The notes: generated by a model from the letters alone, not told the origin. 64,000 nucleotides of DNA from Sambucus nigra (GCA_949130495.1 OX422207.1:375803868-375867867), one strand, 5' to 3'. Numbered from the stretch's first letter, positions 26,031 through 37,239 are shown. Made by a program: numbers and translations.

Positions 26031-26437
26031 ACTATAAGCGTGTGTTCAACTTCCGTGACGTTCCGTTCCATCCAGCACCTCCAGCACCACCGGCAGTCGC
26101 GGGTATGTTTCTTATCCATGGACAAGAGGGTAGTATTTTATTTGATACGTGGGTGACACATTCTTTTATTGCCACTAGATTTGCATGGGCAGCCGGCCTC
26201 TTAGAGATAGCCGACACTTATCTTATGTGCGTGGAGTCACCGATGGGTAGTGGGTCCCTTATACACTCGATTTGTAAGGGTGTGGACATTATGGTCGGGA
26301 TATTGAGTCTAGCAGTAAACCTTCTAGTGCTGGATATGGAGGGTTATGGCATCATCATAGGCATGGATTGGTTGGCGTGTTATAGGGCGATGGTAGATTG
26401 CTGTGAGAGGACTATCATTTTTTCCATTTCGGGATAG
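26027..26437 (+). pseudogene. Chromovirus aspartic protease region
   Basis: The frame covers the end of gag and the protease. The active site, DTGATHSFI or DSGATHSFI in relatives, reads FDTWVTHSFI here, so glycine and alanine are replaced by Trp and Val. The downstream flap and C-terminal pattern (VDIMVGILSLAVNLLVLDM, IIIGMDWL) is intact and the frame ends in TAG at 26435. In active elements the protease matures the Gag-Pol polyprotein. Confidence 0.85.
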
Positions 26438-26440
26438 GAG

Positions 26441-27700
26441 ATGTTCCAAGTGGCGATGCCTCTCCCCGAGGGAGGATTGCGCACTCAATTATATTATATT
26501 GAGGAGGAGATCTCACAGGGGGTTGTCGTTTCTCTGGACTCAATCCCAGTCATGAGGGATTTCGAGGATGTCTTTCAGGAGATACCAAGGTTACCACCCA
26601 GCCAGGAGATAGAGTCCGTTATCGACCTAGCACCGGGGATGAGACCGATTGGGAGAGCACCGTATCGCATGGCTCCTTCAGAGATGCGAAAGCTGATAGA
26701 GCAGCTTAAGCAGCTCTTAGGATAGGATTTCATTCGACGTAGTACAACGTCGTGGGGTGCGCCGGTTTTATTTGTAAAGAAAAGGGATGGTTCACTTCAT
26801 CTGTGTGTAGATTATAGCGAGCTGAACAAGGTGATGATACGTAATAAGTATCTGTTACCTAGGATTGAAGACTTCTTTGATCAGTTGAGAGGGGCTACGT
26901 ACTTCTCAAATATCGATTTGAGGTCAGGTTACCACCAGTTGCGCATTCGAGAAGAGGATGTACCTTAGACTACTTTCCTATCGCGATACGAGTCATACGA
27001 GTTCATGGTAATGCCGTTTGGGCTCACTAATGCGCCTACAGTATTCATGGATCTCATGAACAGAGTATTCAGGAAGTTTTTGGATCAGTTTGTGATTATA
27101 TTCATAGACGACATTCTGATTTACTCTCACATGAAGGAGGAGCACACCGAACATTTATGAATGGTTCTACAGACATTATGGAACCATCAGTTGTACGCCA
27201 AATTTGGGAAGTGTGTATTTGGTCCTCGGGAGGTTCAGTTTCTAGTCCACGTTGTATCTGACAGAGGCATACCTCTTAATCCGAGTAAAGTATCGGCAGT
27301 GAGGGAGTGGGGGCAGCCCACGATACCGATCAAAATTCGTAGCTTTTTGGGGTTGGCCGGTTATTATCGTCACTTCATCAAGGGGTTCTAAACATTTATC
27401 GGTCCTTTGACGAACTTGACTCGGAAGGGAGTGCCCTTCGTAAGGAGTGATTACTGTTAGTTAGCGTTTGATGAGCTAAAGGATAAGTTGACATCAGCAC
27501 CCGTTCTTACCTTGCCTAGGAGCGAAATGGAGTACCGAGTCTATACTGACGCATCCTTATAGGGGCTTGGGGGTGTGTTACAATGGGAAGAGAGGGCTAT
27601 AGCTTATGCGTCCCGAAAGCTAAAGCCACATGAGAAGAATTACCCCACCCACGACCTCGAGTTGGCAACGGTATATTTGCATTGAGGATATGAAGACACT
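26441..27700 (+). pseudogene. Chromovirus reverse transcriptase and RNase H
   Basis: The N-terminal part has FEDVFQEIPRLPPSQEIESVIDL and a TAG at 26723. RT motifs follow: [57 protein letters not shown] and the catalytic box FIDDILIYS. Then come GKCVFGPREVQFL, IRSFLGLAGYYRHF and RNase H pieces ([28 protein letters not shown] cut in two by no more than stops). Stops lie at 26966 (TAG), 27158 (TGA), 27389, 27458 (TAG) and 27560 (TAG), with a frameshift near 27690. The catalytic Asp pair is retained, but the protein cannot be made in one piece. Confidence 0.9.
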
Positions 27701-27705
27701 ATCTT

Positions 27706-29146
27706 ATGGGTGAGGAGTTTACTCTATTCATGGATCATAAGTCACTTCAGTATCTCTTCACACAGAAGGATCTAAATATGAGGCAGAGGAGGTGTCTTGA
27801 ATTCGTGAAGGAATACCAGTTTGATATACATTATCATCCTGGTAAGGCTAACGTGGTGGAAAATTCGTTAAGCCGAAGACCTACCGGAGAGTTGGCAGGA
27901 ATTTGGAAGGCAAAGTGGAGTGAACTTCGACACGAGGATGAGATAGCTAGAGCATACATGTCATTTTTAGCTATCACTCCCGACAGTGTTATGCGGGTGT
28001 TGAGGGAACAGGCCGAGGACCCGTTTTGTCAGGACAGAGTACGACAGTTACTGGACGAGGGGGCAGAGTCCTACTCCATCAGCTCAGAGGGTGGACTACG
28101 ATTTAATGGGATACTGATAGTACCCGAGGATGATGATTTGAGGCATGCCATAATGACGGAGTCGCACGGGTCAAATTTTTTGGTACATCTAGGTGGGGAT
28201 AAAATGTACCAGGATATGCGACGACTATATTGATGGTCAGGTATGAAACGAGACATTACAAAGTTTGTCTCAAGGTGTGTTACATGTCAGCTCAAGAAAG
28301 TTGACCATCAGAGACCTTCAGGGATGCTACAACCACTGGAGATTACTGTGTGGAAGTGGGAGAGTATCTCGATGGATTTTATTATTGGGTTAACAACGTC
28401 GCAGAAGGGTCACGATTCCATATGGGTGATAGTGGATCGACTGACTAAGGTAGCTCATGTCTTGCCGGTTCATACGGATTATGATACGATATGGTATGTG
28501 CAGCTATTCATTTTGGAGATAGTTAAACTGCATTGAGTTCCTATTAATATTGTGTCTGACAGAGACAAAATATTTGTGTCATATTTCTGGCAGAGCTTTT
28601 AGGAGGCCATGGGCACCGACTTATGGTTGAATATGACATATCACCCGTAGACAAACGGTCAGACTGAAAGGGTAAACCAGATGCTGGAGGATATGTTGAG
28701 GATGTGTATCCTAGATTTTGGGTGAGGATGGGAGCAATACCCTCCTTTGATAGAGTTTGCATATAAGAAATCTTAACAATTCACTATCCGTATGGCTCCA
28801 TTTGAGGCACTTTATGGGAGGCCTTATCATTCGCCCGCCTGTTGTTTAGAGGTGGGGGATAATAAGCTATTGGGACCAGAGATGATAAAGAAGACTTCTT
28901 CCAAAATAAAGTTTTTCGAGGACGTATTTGAATAGCTCAGGAAAGGCAGAAGAGTTATGCTGACATCGGGAAGAGACGTGGAGCTAGATGTGGGCGACCA
29001 AGTGTTGATTCGGGTATCTCCTATGAAGGGGATTATGAGGTTCGGCAAGAAGAGGAAGTTAGCACCGAGATATGTGGGACCTTTTCCTATTATTGAGAGG
29101 GTGGGACCGATAGCTTACATATTGCGACTCCCCGAGCATCTTCAGT
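27706..29146 (+). pseudogene. Chromovirus RNase H end and integrase
   Basis: Begins in the RNase H tail (FTLFMDHKSLQYLFTQKDLN, EFVKEYQFDIHYHPGKANVV). The integrase zinc domain shows H...H around 28160-28190 and CVTC at 28276-28287. The catalytic core has MDFIIGL, then SDRDKIFV and the distal NGQTERVNQMLEDMLR, so the D, D and E residues can be located. MKGIMRFGKKRKLAPRYVGPF belongs to the C-terminal GPY/F region. In-frame stops include 28231, 28534, 28600, 28648, 28722, 28773 and 28933. The family function is joining cDNA to the chromosome. Confidence 0.88.
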
Positions 29147-29454
29147 GAATACACGATGTGTTCCATGTGGCGTCGCTGAAGAAATACAAGAGTAACGAGA
29201 GGGCCTTCTGGCACATTCCACTTGAGGAGATTGACTTGCAGCCAAAAGTCTCGTATGAGGAGAGACCCGTGGCTATTCTGGATTATAGTGCGCGTAAACT
29301 ACGATCCAAAGTGGTACCCTTAGTGTGAGTACAGTGGGAACATCACACAATATTGAGGAGTTTACTTGGGAGCAGGAGGAGGATATGCGAGAGCAGTATC
29401 CAGAGTTATTCACCGCAAGTATTTTTCCTAATTTCGAGGATAAAATTCCTTTGT
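29147..29454 (+). pseudogene. Chromodomain-like integrase C-terminus
   Basis: After a TGA at 29146 the frame continues with HDVFHVASLKKYKSNERA, then EERPVAILDYSARKLRSKVV and, after another TGA and a frameshift near 29350, EEFTWEQEEDM. This arrangement matches the chromodomain tail of plant chromoviruses, which directs integration to heterochromatin. The assignment is by pattern; it supports the Tekay/Del placement. Confidence 0.7.
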
Positions 29455-29463
29455 AGGGGGAAG
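29455..29463 (+). promoter_or_regulatory. Polypurine tract
   Basis: AGGGGGAAG immediately before the 3' LTR start at 29466, the standard plus-strand primer for LTR elements. Confidence 0.85.
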
Positions 29464-30683
29464 TATGTAATACCCCGTATTTATGCATATTTAGAATTTA
29501 ATTCATTGAGTTATGTGAGTAATTAAAAAGGAAAATACGTTTTAATTTAAATTACGTGAGTATAGTAATTTAATGTGATACGTTTTAATTTAAATTACGT
29601 GAGTAGAGTAATTTGATGTGATGTAATAATAACTCTGATTATTAAGTGATTGAATAATCATTAGGTCTATTAGATATTAATCGAGGGTTGGATACTGAAT
29701 AATATGACGACTAAAGTTTACTAAGTGTGAATAATAAATATTGAAAGTTTATGTGTATGGCATAACGATTGATATGGACGTACTTGAGTTTACCTCAACC
29801 GAGTGTCACGCGTAGACAAAATTGAGGGTGAGATGAGAAACATATTTTTAAGAGACTCAAATGATAATTTAGAGGCCACGGGTGATTTCGAAAGGGTCGA
29901 ATTAGTCAAAATAGTGTACCCGGGGGTACTAGTCGAGTGCCGGGGCATTTTTGGGCTAAACTGGGACCATACGAGGGCATTTTGGTCTCTTAACATTTCA
30001 GGGTGAGGAGACCTACGAATTTTAGAACCCTAAGTCAGATTATAATAGGTGTAGGCTAGGGTTAAAGAGAAGAAAAACACACCATAGCCATTAGAGAAAA
30101 GAGTGAAACAATTCCTAAGGCAAAAGAAAGAAGTGGGAAGGATTCAAAGGAGTCTTTGACCACCAACTTGTTGGGAAGAAGGATTGAAGGAGAAAGACCA
30201 TCAATCACCAACAACAATCACGAAATTAGACTCTACTGAACAATAAGGCAAGTGGTTATTCACAACATAAATTGAGTTATAATACCCATGTATAAGCTTT
30301 ATGAAGAACACGACTTTTATGATTTTCTTGGAAACAAAGACTTGAATATGATACATGATTGATAGGGATTGCATGTAGAACGTTTTAGACCTTCAAATGA
30401 TTTGATATCATAGGAGACTTGATGATTAAATCAAAAAAAAATCTGGGTAAATGGATGAAAATATAGAAAAGAATATATTTTTAGGGTTCTTGAATAATAG
30501 GAAGATTTGAATTAATCTGGACTGAATTTATAACAATTATGTTGTTTTAGATCGTTGGTAATCATCCCAGGGTATGTAGAAATGATTGGAAATCGTTGTT
30601 ACAAGTTTGGTGAATTATCATGGGAGTTGGATAATAAAAAATGGTGTAGCCCGCATGAAGAAGACGATCTGGGCCTGTCACTG

Positions 30684-30750
30684 CTCGATCGATCGATCGA
30701 CCCTTGAATGTCGATCGATCGAGCAGTCGATTGATCGACCATATTCCATC
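30684..30750. repeat. CGATCGAT palindromic cluster in 3' LTR
   Basis: Three CGAT-rich blocks separated by CCCTTGAATGT and AGCAGTCGATTG. It has extra units compared with the 5' LTR and could form a hairpin. Confidence 0.85.
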
Positions 30751-31212
30751 GATCCAGGCTGAATTTTAGAAAATTTTGTGGAAATCTCTCTTCGATTACC
30801 GACACTTAATGGTAACCTTAGGGACTTAGTAATTACCAGTAGATGTACTGTAAGACTTCATTATAATTTATTGAGTATAAAATAGGGAGAAATGAAATGA
30901 AGGGAAGTAGCCGATTGAGTCGTGGAATGGGAATTTGGGAATTGAGTTACGGAACGAGTAAGGGTCGATTCCAGAAATAGACCAGTAGGTTAGATAATGA
31001 TTAACTACTGAATTAAGGGAGGGGTAACTAGGACCCTTAGAGTTGTTTGAATATTCGAATAAATGTGATGGTAAAATAAATCGTGATTTAATAGGTACGG
31101 TGAATATAAGGAAAACATATTTTGTATGGGCATGATTTGATAGGTCGGGTGGGTACCTACTAAATTGCATGAATTTTTGGGTTTATATAATTATACCTAA
31201 ATTATTTATGTT

Positions 31213-31402
31213 AGGGTTGATGAGATATTCCGAACTAACATAGAGTTATTATCTGTTTGGGGTTGATGAAAAATGTCGAACCAAACCTTAGAATTGGTGT
31301 CGCGTTGAAAGAGTCCCGAACTAGAATATGTGTATATATAAATAGTTGGGGTCGATGGATCATTCCAAACCAACTCTCACTTGGGGTCAATGAATCATTC
31401 TG
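31213..31402 (+). repeat. Five ~26-bp direct repeats in 3' LTR
   Basis: Counterpart of the 5' LTR cluster, with a few substitutions per unit; a TATA-like box is at 31333-31344. Confidence 0.7.
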
Positions 31403-32351
31403 AACCAAGGGTCCTTTATGTGTGTTTTAAGGATATATTAGTGATAACTAATATTTAGTACATGTTGTGTGAAAGATGTATACCAGATGCATAATCTACT
31501 AACATGAGATAGTAGATAATAAAATGGATTGATAATATCTTAGTAATAATTAAGTAGTATGACGTAATTATTATATGTATAAGAATAACAAGAGATGAGT
31601 AAGTTATCTAAGTTTATGATATATGAGATATCGACTATTAAAATACTGCATGTATGTTATGGGGACTTAACGAGTAGATATAGGCAGTGGAGTATTATAG
31701 CCTAGTTAACTTGGGTAGTACAACTAGGTGGACTAAGTACCAACGTTAGACGTGCACTATATGAGAGAGGTGAGGTACTCAAAAGAGTGTGCGGAGTCAT
31801 AACATGTGTAATCAATAACTCATAATTGTGATAATTGCTTACAAAATGTTTTGAGTACTAACTCTTGCTATGTGAAATATTTTCAAAAACCTTTTAGGTG
31901 CCCATCCACAGGGACACCCAGCATGACTTCATTCCAGGGATTTGGGAGCTTCAGCATGTGTGGATGTTGAAGGGATTATTTAAGCGTTTCTCTTTTTCAG
32001 ATCTAGTGTAGGATCTCAGTTTTAGTACTCACAGTTTGGGACATGTTCTCCAATCTTTACATTTGCAGTTATTCTGATTTTAGATTTTGAGTTCGTTATA
32101 TTTAGTTGTGGTTTTTTACGAGACTTTATTTCATTCAGTTATATATGATAATTGGTTTTGTACTGCTTAAATTGTATTGTTCCGCATTAGTTGTTTAAGT
32201 AAGATAAAATTTGGCACTTGCTTAATTTCACTTAGGTGGTTAGTAACTAAAAAGATTTTGACAGTGATGCTAAGAATGAACCATTTAAGAAACCTGTTTT
32301 AAATTAAATTAAGGCTTGATCACCCAAGGTTTAATTAGGCGGGGTGTCACA

Positions 32352-32356
32352 CTGAC
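32352..32356. repeat. Target-site duplication CTGAC, right
   Basis: Matches 21772-21776; the copia coding frame resumes directly after it. Confidence 0.9.
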
Positions 32357-32792
32357 TATGAGAGATGCTAGGAGAGTAGCGATAGTTGCTGTGGGAGACA
32401 GTTATTTAAGCTTTAATAATGATAGGAGTTTTCTTTTAAAAGATTGTATTTATGCACATTCCATTAGGAGGAATTTGATTTCAGTATGTTGTTTAGGATT
32501 TTATGGATATTCCGTTTCTTTTCATAAACTCGCGGTTATTATGAAAAACAAATCTTTTATTTGTTCTAGTACATTAATTTATAATCTTTATATTATTAGT
32601 CCTATCTCTCCCACACAACAAATTAATATTTTGTATAATTCAATTGGATCACATTTAAAGAGAAAGGAACCATCTTTAGTGAATCAAGCGTATCTTTGGC
32701 ACTTACACCTACCAAAAAGGGTTCGTAGACTAGTAGCAAGGGGGAAATTGTATGGACTTCATCATATGGATTATGAAGTTTGGATCTCGTAG
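32357..32792 (+). pseudogene. Copia protease end and GAG-pre-integrase region
   Basis: The frame after the gypsy insertion gives ARRVAIVAVGDSYLSF, CIYAHSIRRNLISVCCL and STLIYNLYIIS, as in the region between protease and integrase of copia polyproteins. It then gives YLWHLHLPKRVRRLVARGKL, equivalent to the GAG-pre-integrase LWHxRLGH box, altered here. The frame ends at 32790, where the homology stops and a scrambled junction begins. The integrase zinc and catalytic domains are missing. Confidence 0.8.
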
Positions 32793-32960
32793 CTGCACCA
32801 TATGGACTTGTATGGACATACATTTGGTGCAGCTAGTCTCTATCTCTCTCTATATATATATATATGATGAAGCAAGATTCATATGGTGCAGCTAGTCTAC
32901 GAATCCATATGGACTTGTATGGACTTCATCATATGGTGCAGCGAGATCCATTGCGACCTA
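32793..32960. repeat. Scrambled filler at a copia internal deletion
   Basis: Short blocks such as ATATGGTGCAGCTAGTCTAC and CCATATGGACTTGTATGGAC recur several times in direct and inverted orientation (near 32800, 32826, 32881, 32905 and 32933, with a related TATAGTGCAGCTAG at 33034), together with CT and TA runs. The blocks resemble pieces of the flanking sequence at 32715-32775. This pattern is typical of filler DNA at a repaired break. Confidence 0.6.
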
Positions 32961-34235
32961 TTTCGATTATCAAGTTTGGAAAATGTATGTCAAAACTGCA
33001 TTTCTTAATAGGAAACTTGACGAGTGTATCCATATAGTGCAGCTAGACAGTTTTATTACCCTGAGGCCAAGAGCATAAATTATGTAAACTTAAGAAGTCC
33101 ATTTATGGACTTAAGTAAGCATCTAGAACTTGGAACATTTGTTTTGATTAGGTAAACAAATCTTTTGGTTTTGATCAATGTCCAGATGAGTCTTGTATGT
33201 AAAAAAAATGCAACGAAAACATAGTTGTGTTTTTAGTATTATATGTGGATGACATTTTTCTCATTGGAAATAATGTTAGAGTTTTGTCTTCAATTAGAGT
33301 GTGGTTGTCCAGCCTATTTGATATGAAAGGCTTAAGAGAAGCTATCCACATCCTTAGGATCAAGCTTATACGTTATCGCAAGAATAGGATGTTGGGATTA
33401 TCACAAGCAACTTATATCGATTCGATACCGGCCAGATTTAACATGAAAGATTCCAAGATAGGGTTCATCCCTTTTAGACATGGAATATCTCTTTCCAAGG
33501 ATTAATTTCCTAATACACTAGATGAGATAGATAAGATGAAAGGCATCCCTTATGTTTCGGCTGTTAGGAGCCTTGTGTATGTTATGCAATGCACTAAACC
33601 TAATATCTGCTTTTGTGTTGGCATGGTTAGTAGATATTAGTCTGACCCTGGGAAAGAACACTAGACTGCGGTAAAGAATATACTCAAATATCAAAAAAGA
33701 ACACGAGACTATATGCAAGTTTAACAGGCAGAGATTCTAGTACCTATTGGCTACACTCATTCAGATTTCCAGTCTGATTAATTTTCTAGAAAGTCTCCCT
33801 CTATATATGTTCTTACCTTAGCAGATGGAGACATTAGTTGCAAGAGTATTAAGAAATCTTGCATTACTGATTCCACCATGGAAGTTGGAATTGTGGTAGC
33901 CTCTGAGGTAGCTAAGGAAGTAGTATGGCTTAGAAACTTCTTAATGGATCTAGGAGTGGTACCTTTGTTCAATTAACTATTACACTTTATTGTGATAATA
34001 TCAAGCATGCTTCTAACTCAAAGGAATCTAGGAGCCATAACAGAGGTAAACACATCGAGCATAAGTATCATCTCATTAGAGAATTTGTGCAGCGAGGTGA
34101 CGTCCCAGTTATGAAGATTGCATCAGAGAACGACCTAGCAGACTCTTTCATAAAGTGCTTACCAGCTAAGACTTTTGATAGTCACGTAGAGGGGATGGGA
34201 GTGAGATGCATTGCAACATGGATTTGAGTCTATGT
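32960..34235 (+). pseudogene. Copia reverse transcriptase end and RNase H, broken
   Basis: Pieces of the RT: KTAFLNRKLDE equivalent near 32990, then the catalytic LYVDD box at 33233-33260 with LIGNNVRVLSSIRVWLSS, and LGLSQATYIDSIPARFNMKD. RNase H pieces follow: the STMEAEYVAAS box is degraded to STMEVGIVVAS near 33875, then LRNFLMDLGVVP and KHIEHKYHLIREFVQRGD. Several frameshifts and stops occur. The 5' half of the RT is missing because of the upstream deletion. In the family these domains copy element RNA into cDNA. Confidence 0.85.
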
Positions 34236-34241
34236 GGTAGA
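34231..34241 (+). promoter_or_regulatory. Degenerate polypurine tract
   Basis: ATGTGGTAGA directly before the copia 3' LTR; relatives have a purine run such as GTGGGAGA in this place. Confidence 0.5.
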
Positions 34242-34242
34242 T

Positions 34243-35547
34243 TGTTAGAAAAGTAAAATAAAACCTTACTTTATGTGATAGTTTTAGTTATGGATTTATT
34301 GTTAAAGTAAAATAAGTTTTTCCTATTTCAATGAGAATCATGTATGGACATAATGTCTTCATTATTTTATATGTTGTCAATCTTTTTTATTCTTCTCAGA
34401 AGGAGTTCTGGTGTGTAGAGTACGACTTACACATAGAGGATCAAATCATCATTTCTTGTATATTATAAGTTTTATCGTTCACGGTCTTAGATTGAACTAG
34501 ACACGCAATCAATAGGGCTGTAACACAATATTTTACTAGGTCAATTAAGATAACGGGAAACTGTATCGTTTTAACTTATTGTGCCAGTACACTTTATGTC
34601 TATTGAATGGGATAAGATTGACGTCATTACCTTTATACTGATTTTATAAGAGTTGTAAATCTCGTCATTATTAGGTTAACTTAGAGATCTTAATCCGGGT
34701 ATGATTGATGGACACATGCATTAGTTATTTATTGCTTTGACTTTTCGGGTTAGATTCATTATTGGATCAATAATATTGATAGATTGGGTAATGATGATTA
34801 TTGTATGGTGAAATTATTTTATGGATGGAATTTATGTCGCGGTATAGAGACTGGTGAAACCCCCTTGAGATGCTTGTATGTTTTGTATGTGTCAAACCCT
34901 GCAGGTGGATTATGTTAATCTCAAACTGCAAATAAATTATATTGGATCACTCAAGGAGTTAAAAAATATAATCAAATAAATTATCAATAATTTATTTTAT
35001 GAACGAGTATCCGTAGCCTTAACGTGGGGAGAATTAAGTAATTAATAATTAGGAGGTCGAAATATAATTTTGAGCTAAGGAGTGGAGTTGCAATTATAAT
35101 TATTTATAATTAAGGGAGTGAGATTAGGATCTGGTAAGGAATAGGTTTTCTCAAACCCATTAGGAGCCTCATCCTCATCTCTCCTTAGGGTCCCTACTAT
35201 AGACTATATATATGAACCTAAGGCTCATTCTTTCTTAAGCTAGCCATCAAGCTTTAAAACTAAAAATACCCAAATTCGGACTTGTGAGAAAGAGAGGTAG
35301 GAAAGAGGAAAGAGGGGAATAAAAGGTGGTTACGGAGGAAGAGCCCACACTCTGCTCATCACTATTTATATCAGGAATACAGTAAAAGACCGTGAGGTGC
35401 ATCGAGCTTGCGTTCTTAATCAACTATCATCACATACAATTTTTTCTAAGACGAGATCAAATTAAAGAGATCTCGAATGTAAATCCTTATTCCACTTTAT
35501 AGGATTTTGCGTATGTGTAATAATTTTTTTATAGTTCCACTCCAACA
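34243..35547 (+). repeat. Copia 3' LTR
   Basis: Starts TGTTAGAAAAG and ends TCCAACA, about 1305 bp. A TATA-like ACTATATATATGAA lies at 35203-35214. The matching 5' LTR was not found left of gag, so only one LTR remains. Confidence 0.75.
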
Positions 35548-35552
35548 TTGTT

Positions 35553-36240
35553 AATTCGACTTCGCACTTCTTCACTAACTCCTTGGAATATTTTGTTTGA
35601 GAGATGAAAATACCATTATGCATTTATTGTACTTGCAAGCCAAGAAAGAAATTTAACTCACCAACCATACTTATTTCAAATTCACTCTTCATCTCCTCGG
35701 AAAATCTAAGTTCATATTTACCTATAGTTAAGCCACAGACAATGTCATCAACATAAATTTGGGCTACAAAGATTTTATCCTTAGCCATTCTTATAAAATA
35801 GTGTCATATCAACTCCGCTATTATTAAAACCACTTTTCAATAAGTATGTCATCAATCTCTCATACCAATCTCTAACAACTTATTTAATACCATGCAAAGC
35901 CATATGAAGATTAAAAACATGATTTGGAAATTTTGGGTCTTCAGACCCTTTTGGTTGCTACAAATACACTTCTTCATTTAAAACACCATTTAAAAAGAAC
36001 TTATTACATCCATTTGAAAAGTTTTGAATTTTATAAAGAATGAAATGTCAAGTGAAAGTCTCACACTCTCTAATATTACATGCTCGTCCAACATGTTTTT
36101 ATACACCCACCTTGTAGTAATGATGTAAACATTTTTGGACATGGTACCAACATCCAAACTTTTAATCTTTCCATAAGGTTTAGTTCCTCTTGCATTGACT
36201 TTATCCAACTTTAATTTAATAAAGCCAATTTTATGTTCTT
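35553..36240 (-). pseudogene. Copia reverse transcriptase fragment (minus strand)
   Basis: On the minus strand: VNARGTKPYGKIKSLDVG, TRWVYKNMLDEH, then FKTFQMDVISSF and LMTYLLKSGFN, matching the RT of a copia element different from the host copia at 20.4-35.5 kb. Part of the RT between the first two blocks and FQMDV is deleted, and stops are frequent. It ends near 35553, directly beside the 3' LTR of the host copia. Its gag is missing, and only about 80 bp separate it from the primer-binding site at 36322. Confidence 0.75.
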
Positions 36241-36321
36241 AGGTTTAATTTTGGATGTGAAACATTGAAAGTTGAGTTCATTCGAAAGTTGATTTCATGT
36301 TTTAACATTGTGGGGTAAAAA

Positions 36322-36334
36322 CACTCTGATACCA
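36322..36334 (-). promoter_or_regulatory. Primer-binding site, minus-strand copia
   Basis: The minus strand reads TGGTATCAGAGTG, initiator-tRNA type, two bases after the LTR end at 36337. Confidence 0.75.
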
Positions 36335-36336
36335 CT

Positions 36337-36800
36337 TGTTGGAACGTAGGTTCCCGAAAAATACCAAATTTTATATTTTTAAAGGGATGGTTCACACAAT
36401 ATTCCAAATTTTAAAAAAATTAATTTCTTCAAAATTAAAATGAAACTAAACAAAATTAATTCAATTCAAGTTCCAAATTACCCCAAAAAACCAAACATGA
36501 ATTTTGCAAAATTTACATAAATGAAATTAAACTAAACTTTACCCAAAATTAAAACACCACCAATTTAAACAGTTGTTGTGATTAAACCGATTTTTATCTT
36601 ATTACCCCTAAACATGCATCTATGGGATCATATGTAGGATAAAAATAAACACACACAATGTCGCGATCCACGAGAAAAACCCATAAAGGGAAAAACCTTA
36701 GATGCCCCATCCACAAGTCCAATAGGTATGGTTTTACAAAAGACACGACAAAAATACTTACTCAACAACCTGACTCCCTCTCAAGTCTTGATGCAACGTC
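36337..36800 (-). repeat. 5' LTR part of minus-strand copia (inverted arm)
   Basis: Begins (plus strand) TGTTGGAACGTAGGTTCCCG. It is clearly the inverted copy of 37760-38237, with shared blocks such as CATCCCTTTA (as AAAGGGATGG) and TAGGTATGGTTTTACAAAAG. The frame of 124 codons at 36658-37032 is only a chance reading in this LTR. The outer limit beyond 36800 is not resolved. Confidence 0.75.
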
Positions 36801-37239
36801 AATCCTCTACCTCTGCCTAGTCAACAACTCAGGAATCCACCTTTATTTCGGAGTCCACAGATGGGGTACACATGAAGTCCTCCTCCATATGTACACCATG
36901 AATCAACAAAATGGAATCCTCTGTAAGAAAAAATCTCCTTTTGTGGTAGAGAATGAAACCCGATGCCAACATGATGATCATAAAGCAAATATACTTATTG
37001 GTACTTGGATCAAAATAAACTATTGGGTGTAAACTAGTTTTTGTGTTGAAATTGAAGCACTGTGATTCACAAAAACAAAAGTGACTTTTTGGTTAGAGTT
37101 TTGGCTCTCAAAAAGCTTTTAAAAATCTGGAAAAAATCACATAGAAAATTCTATTCCCTCACTATTAAAAACAAGTAAGAAAGAAGTGGGGTAGTGGGGA
37201 GATTTAGAAAAAAACTGTCGAAAAACTGTGAGAAATTTT

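Larger units (their letters stand above)
21777..32351 (+). mobile_element. Structurally complete Ty3/gypsy chromovirus (Tekay/Del-like)
   Basis: A 10,575-bp element with two long LTRs (2865 and 2886 bp), a tRNA-iMet primer-binding site, a polypurine tract, a gag-pol region in the order gag-protease-RT-RNase H-integrase, a C-terminal chromodomain-like segment and a 5-bp target duplication CTGAC. Long LTRs, the domain order and the terminal chromodomain fit the Tekay (Del) clade of plant chromoviruses. In short aligned 60-base samples the LTRs differ at roughly 2-6 positions, so the insertion is not recent. The coding region is dead, with numerous stops and frameshifts. It lies inside a copia protease gene. 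Confidence 0.93.
29466..32351 (+). repeat. Chromovirus 3' LTR
   Basis: Starts TGTAATACCCC and ends GGGGTGTCACA. It aligns to the 5' LTR along its full length with scattered substitutions and small indels, the largest at the CGATCGAT cluster. The target duplication CTGAC follows. Confidence 0.95.
20361..35547 (+). mobile_element. Decayed Ty1/copia element hosting a nested chromovirus
   Basis: Plus-strand copia remains: leader and gag (20806-21615), start of pol (21640-21776), interruption by the 10.6-kb gypsy insertion, then the GAG-pre-integrase region (32352-32792), the end of the RT and RNase H (32960-34230), and a 3' LTR (34243-35547). Integrase and most of the RT are deleted. The 5' LTR was not recognised, so the true left end is uncertain. 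Stops and frameshifts occur throughout; this is a dead copy. Confidence 0.75.

Noticed and set aside
24850..28935. TAG read as glutamine, as in an alternative genetic code
   Set aside because: Although the TAG codons fall at Gln positions, the element also has TGA stops and frameshifts, its protease and zinc knuckle are destroyed, and plant nuclei use the standard code. Decay of methylated CAG explains it better.
36658..37032. 124-codon plus-strand frame
   Set aside because: It is antisense within a copia LTR; the inverted partner LTR does not keep the frame.
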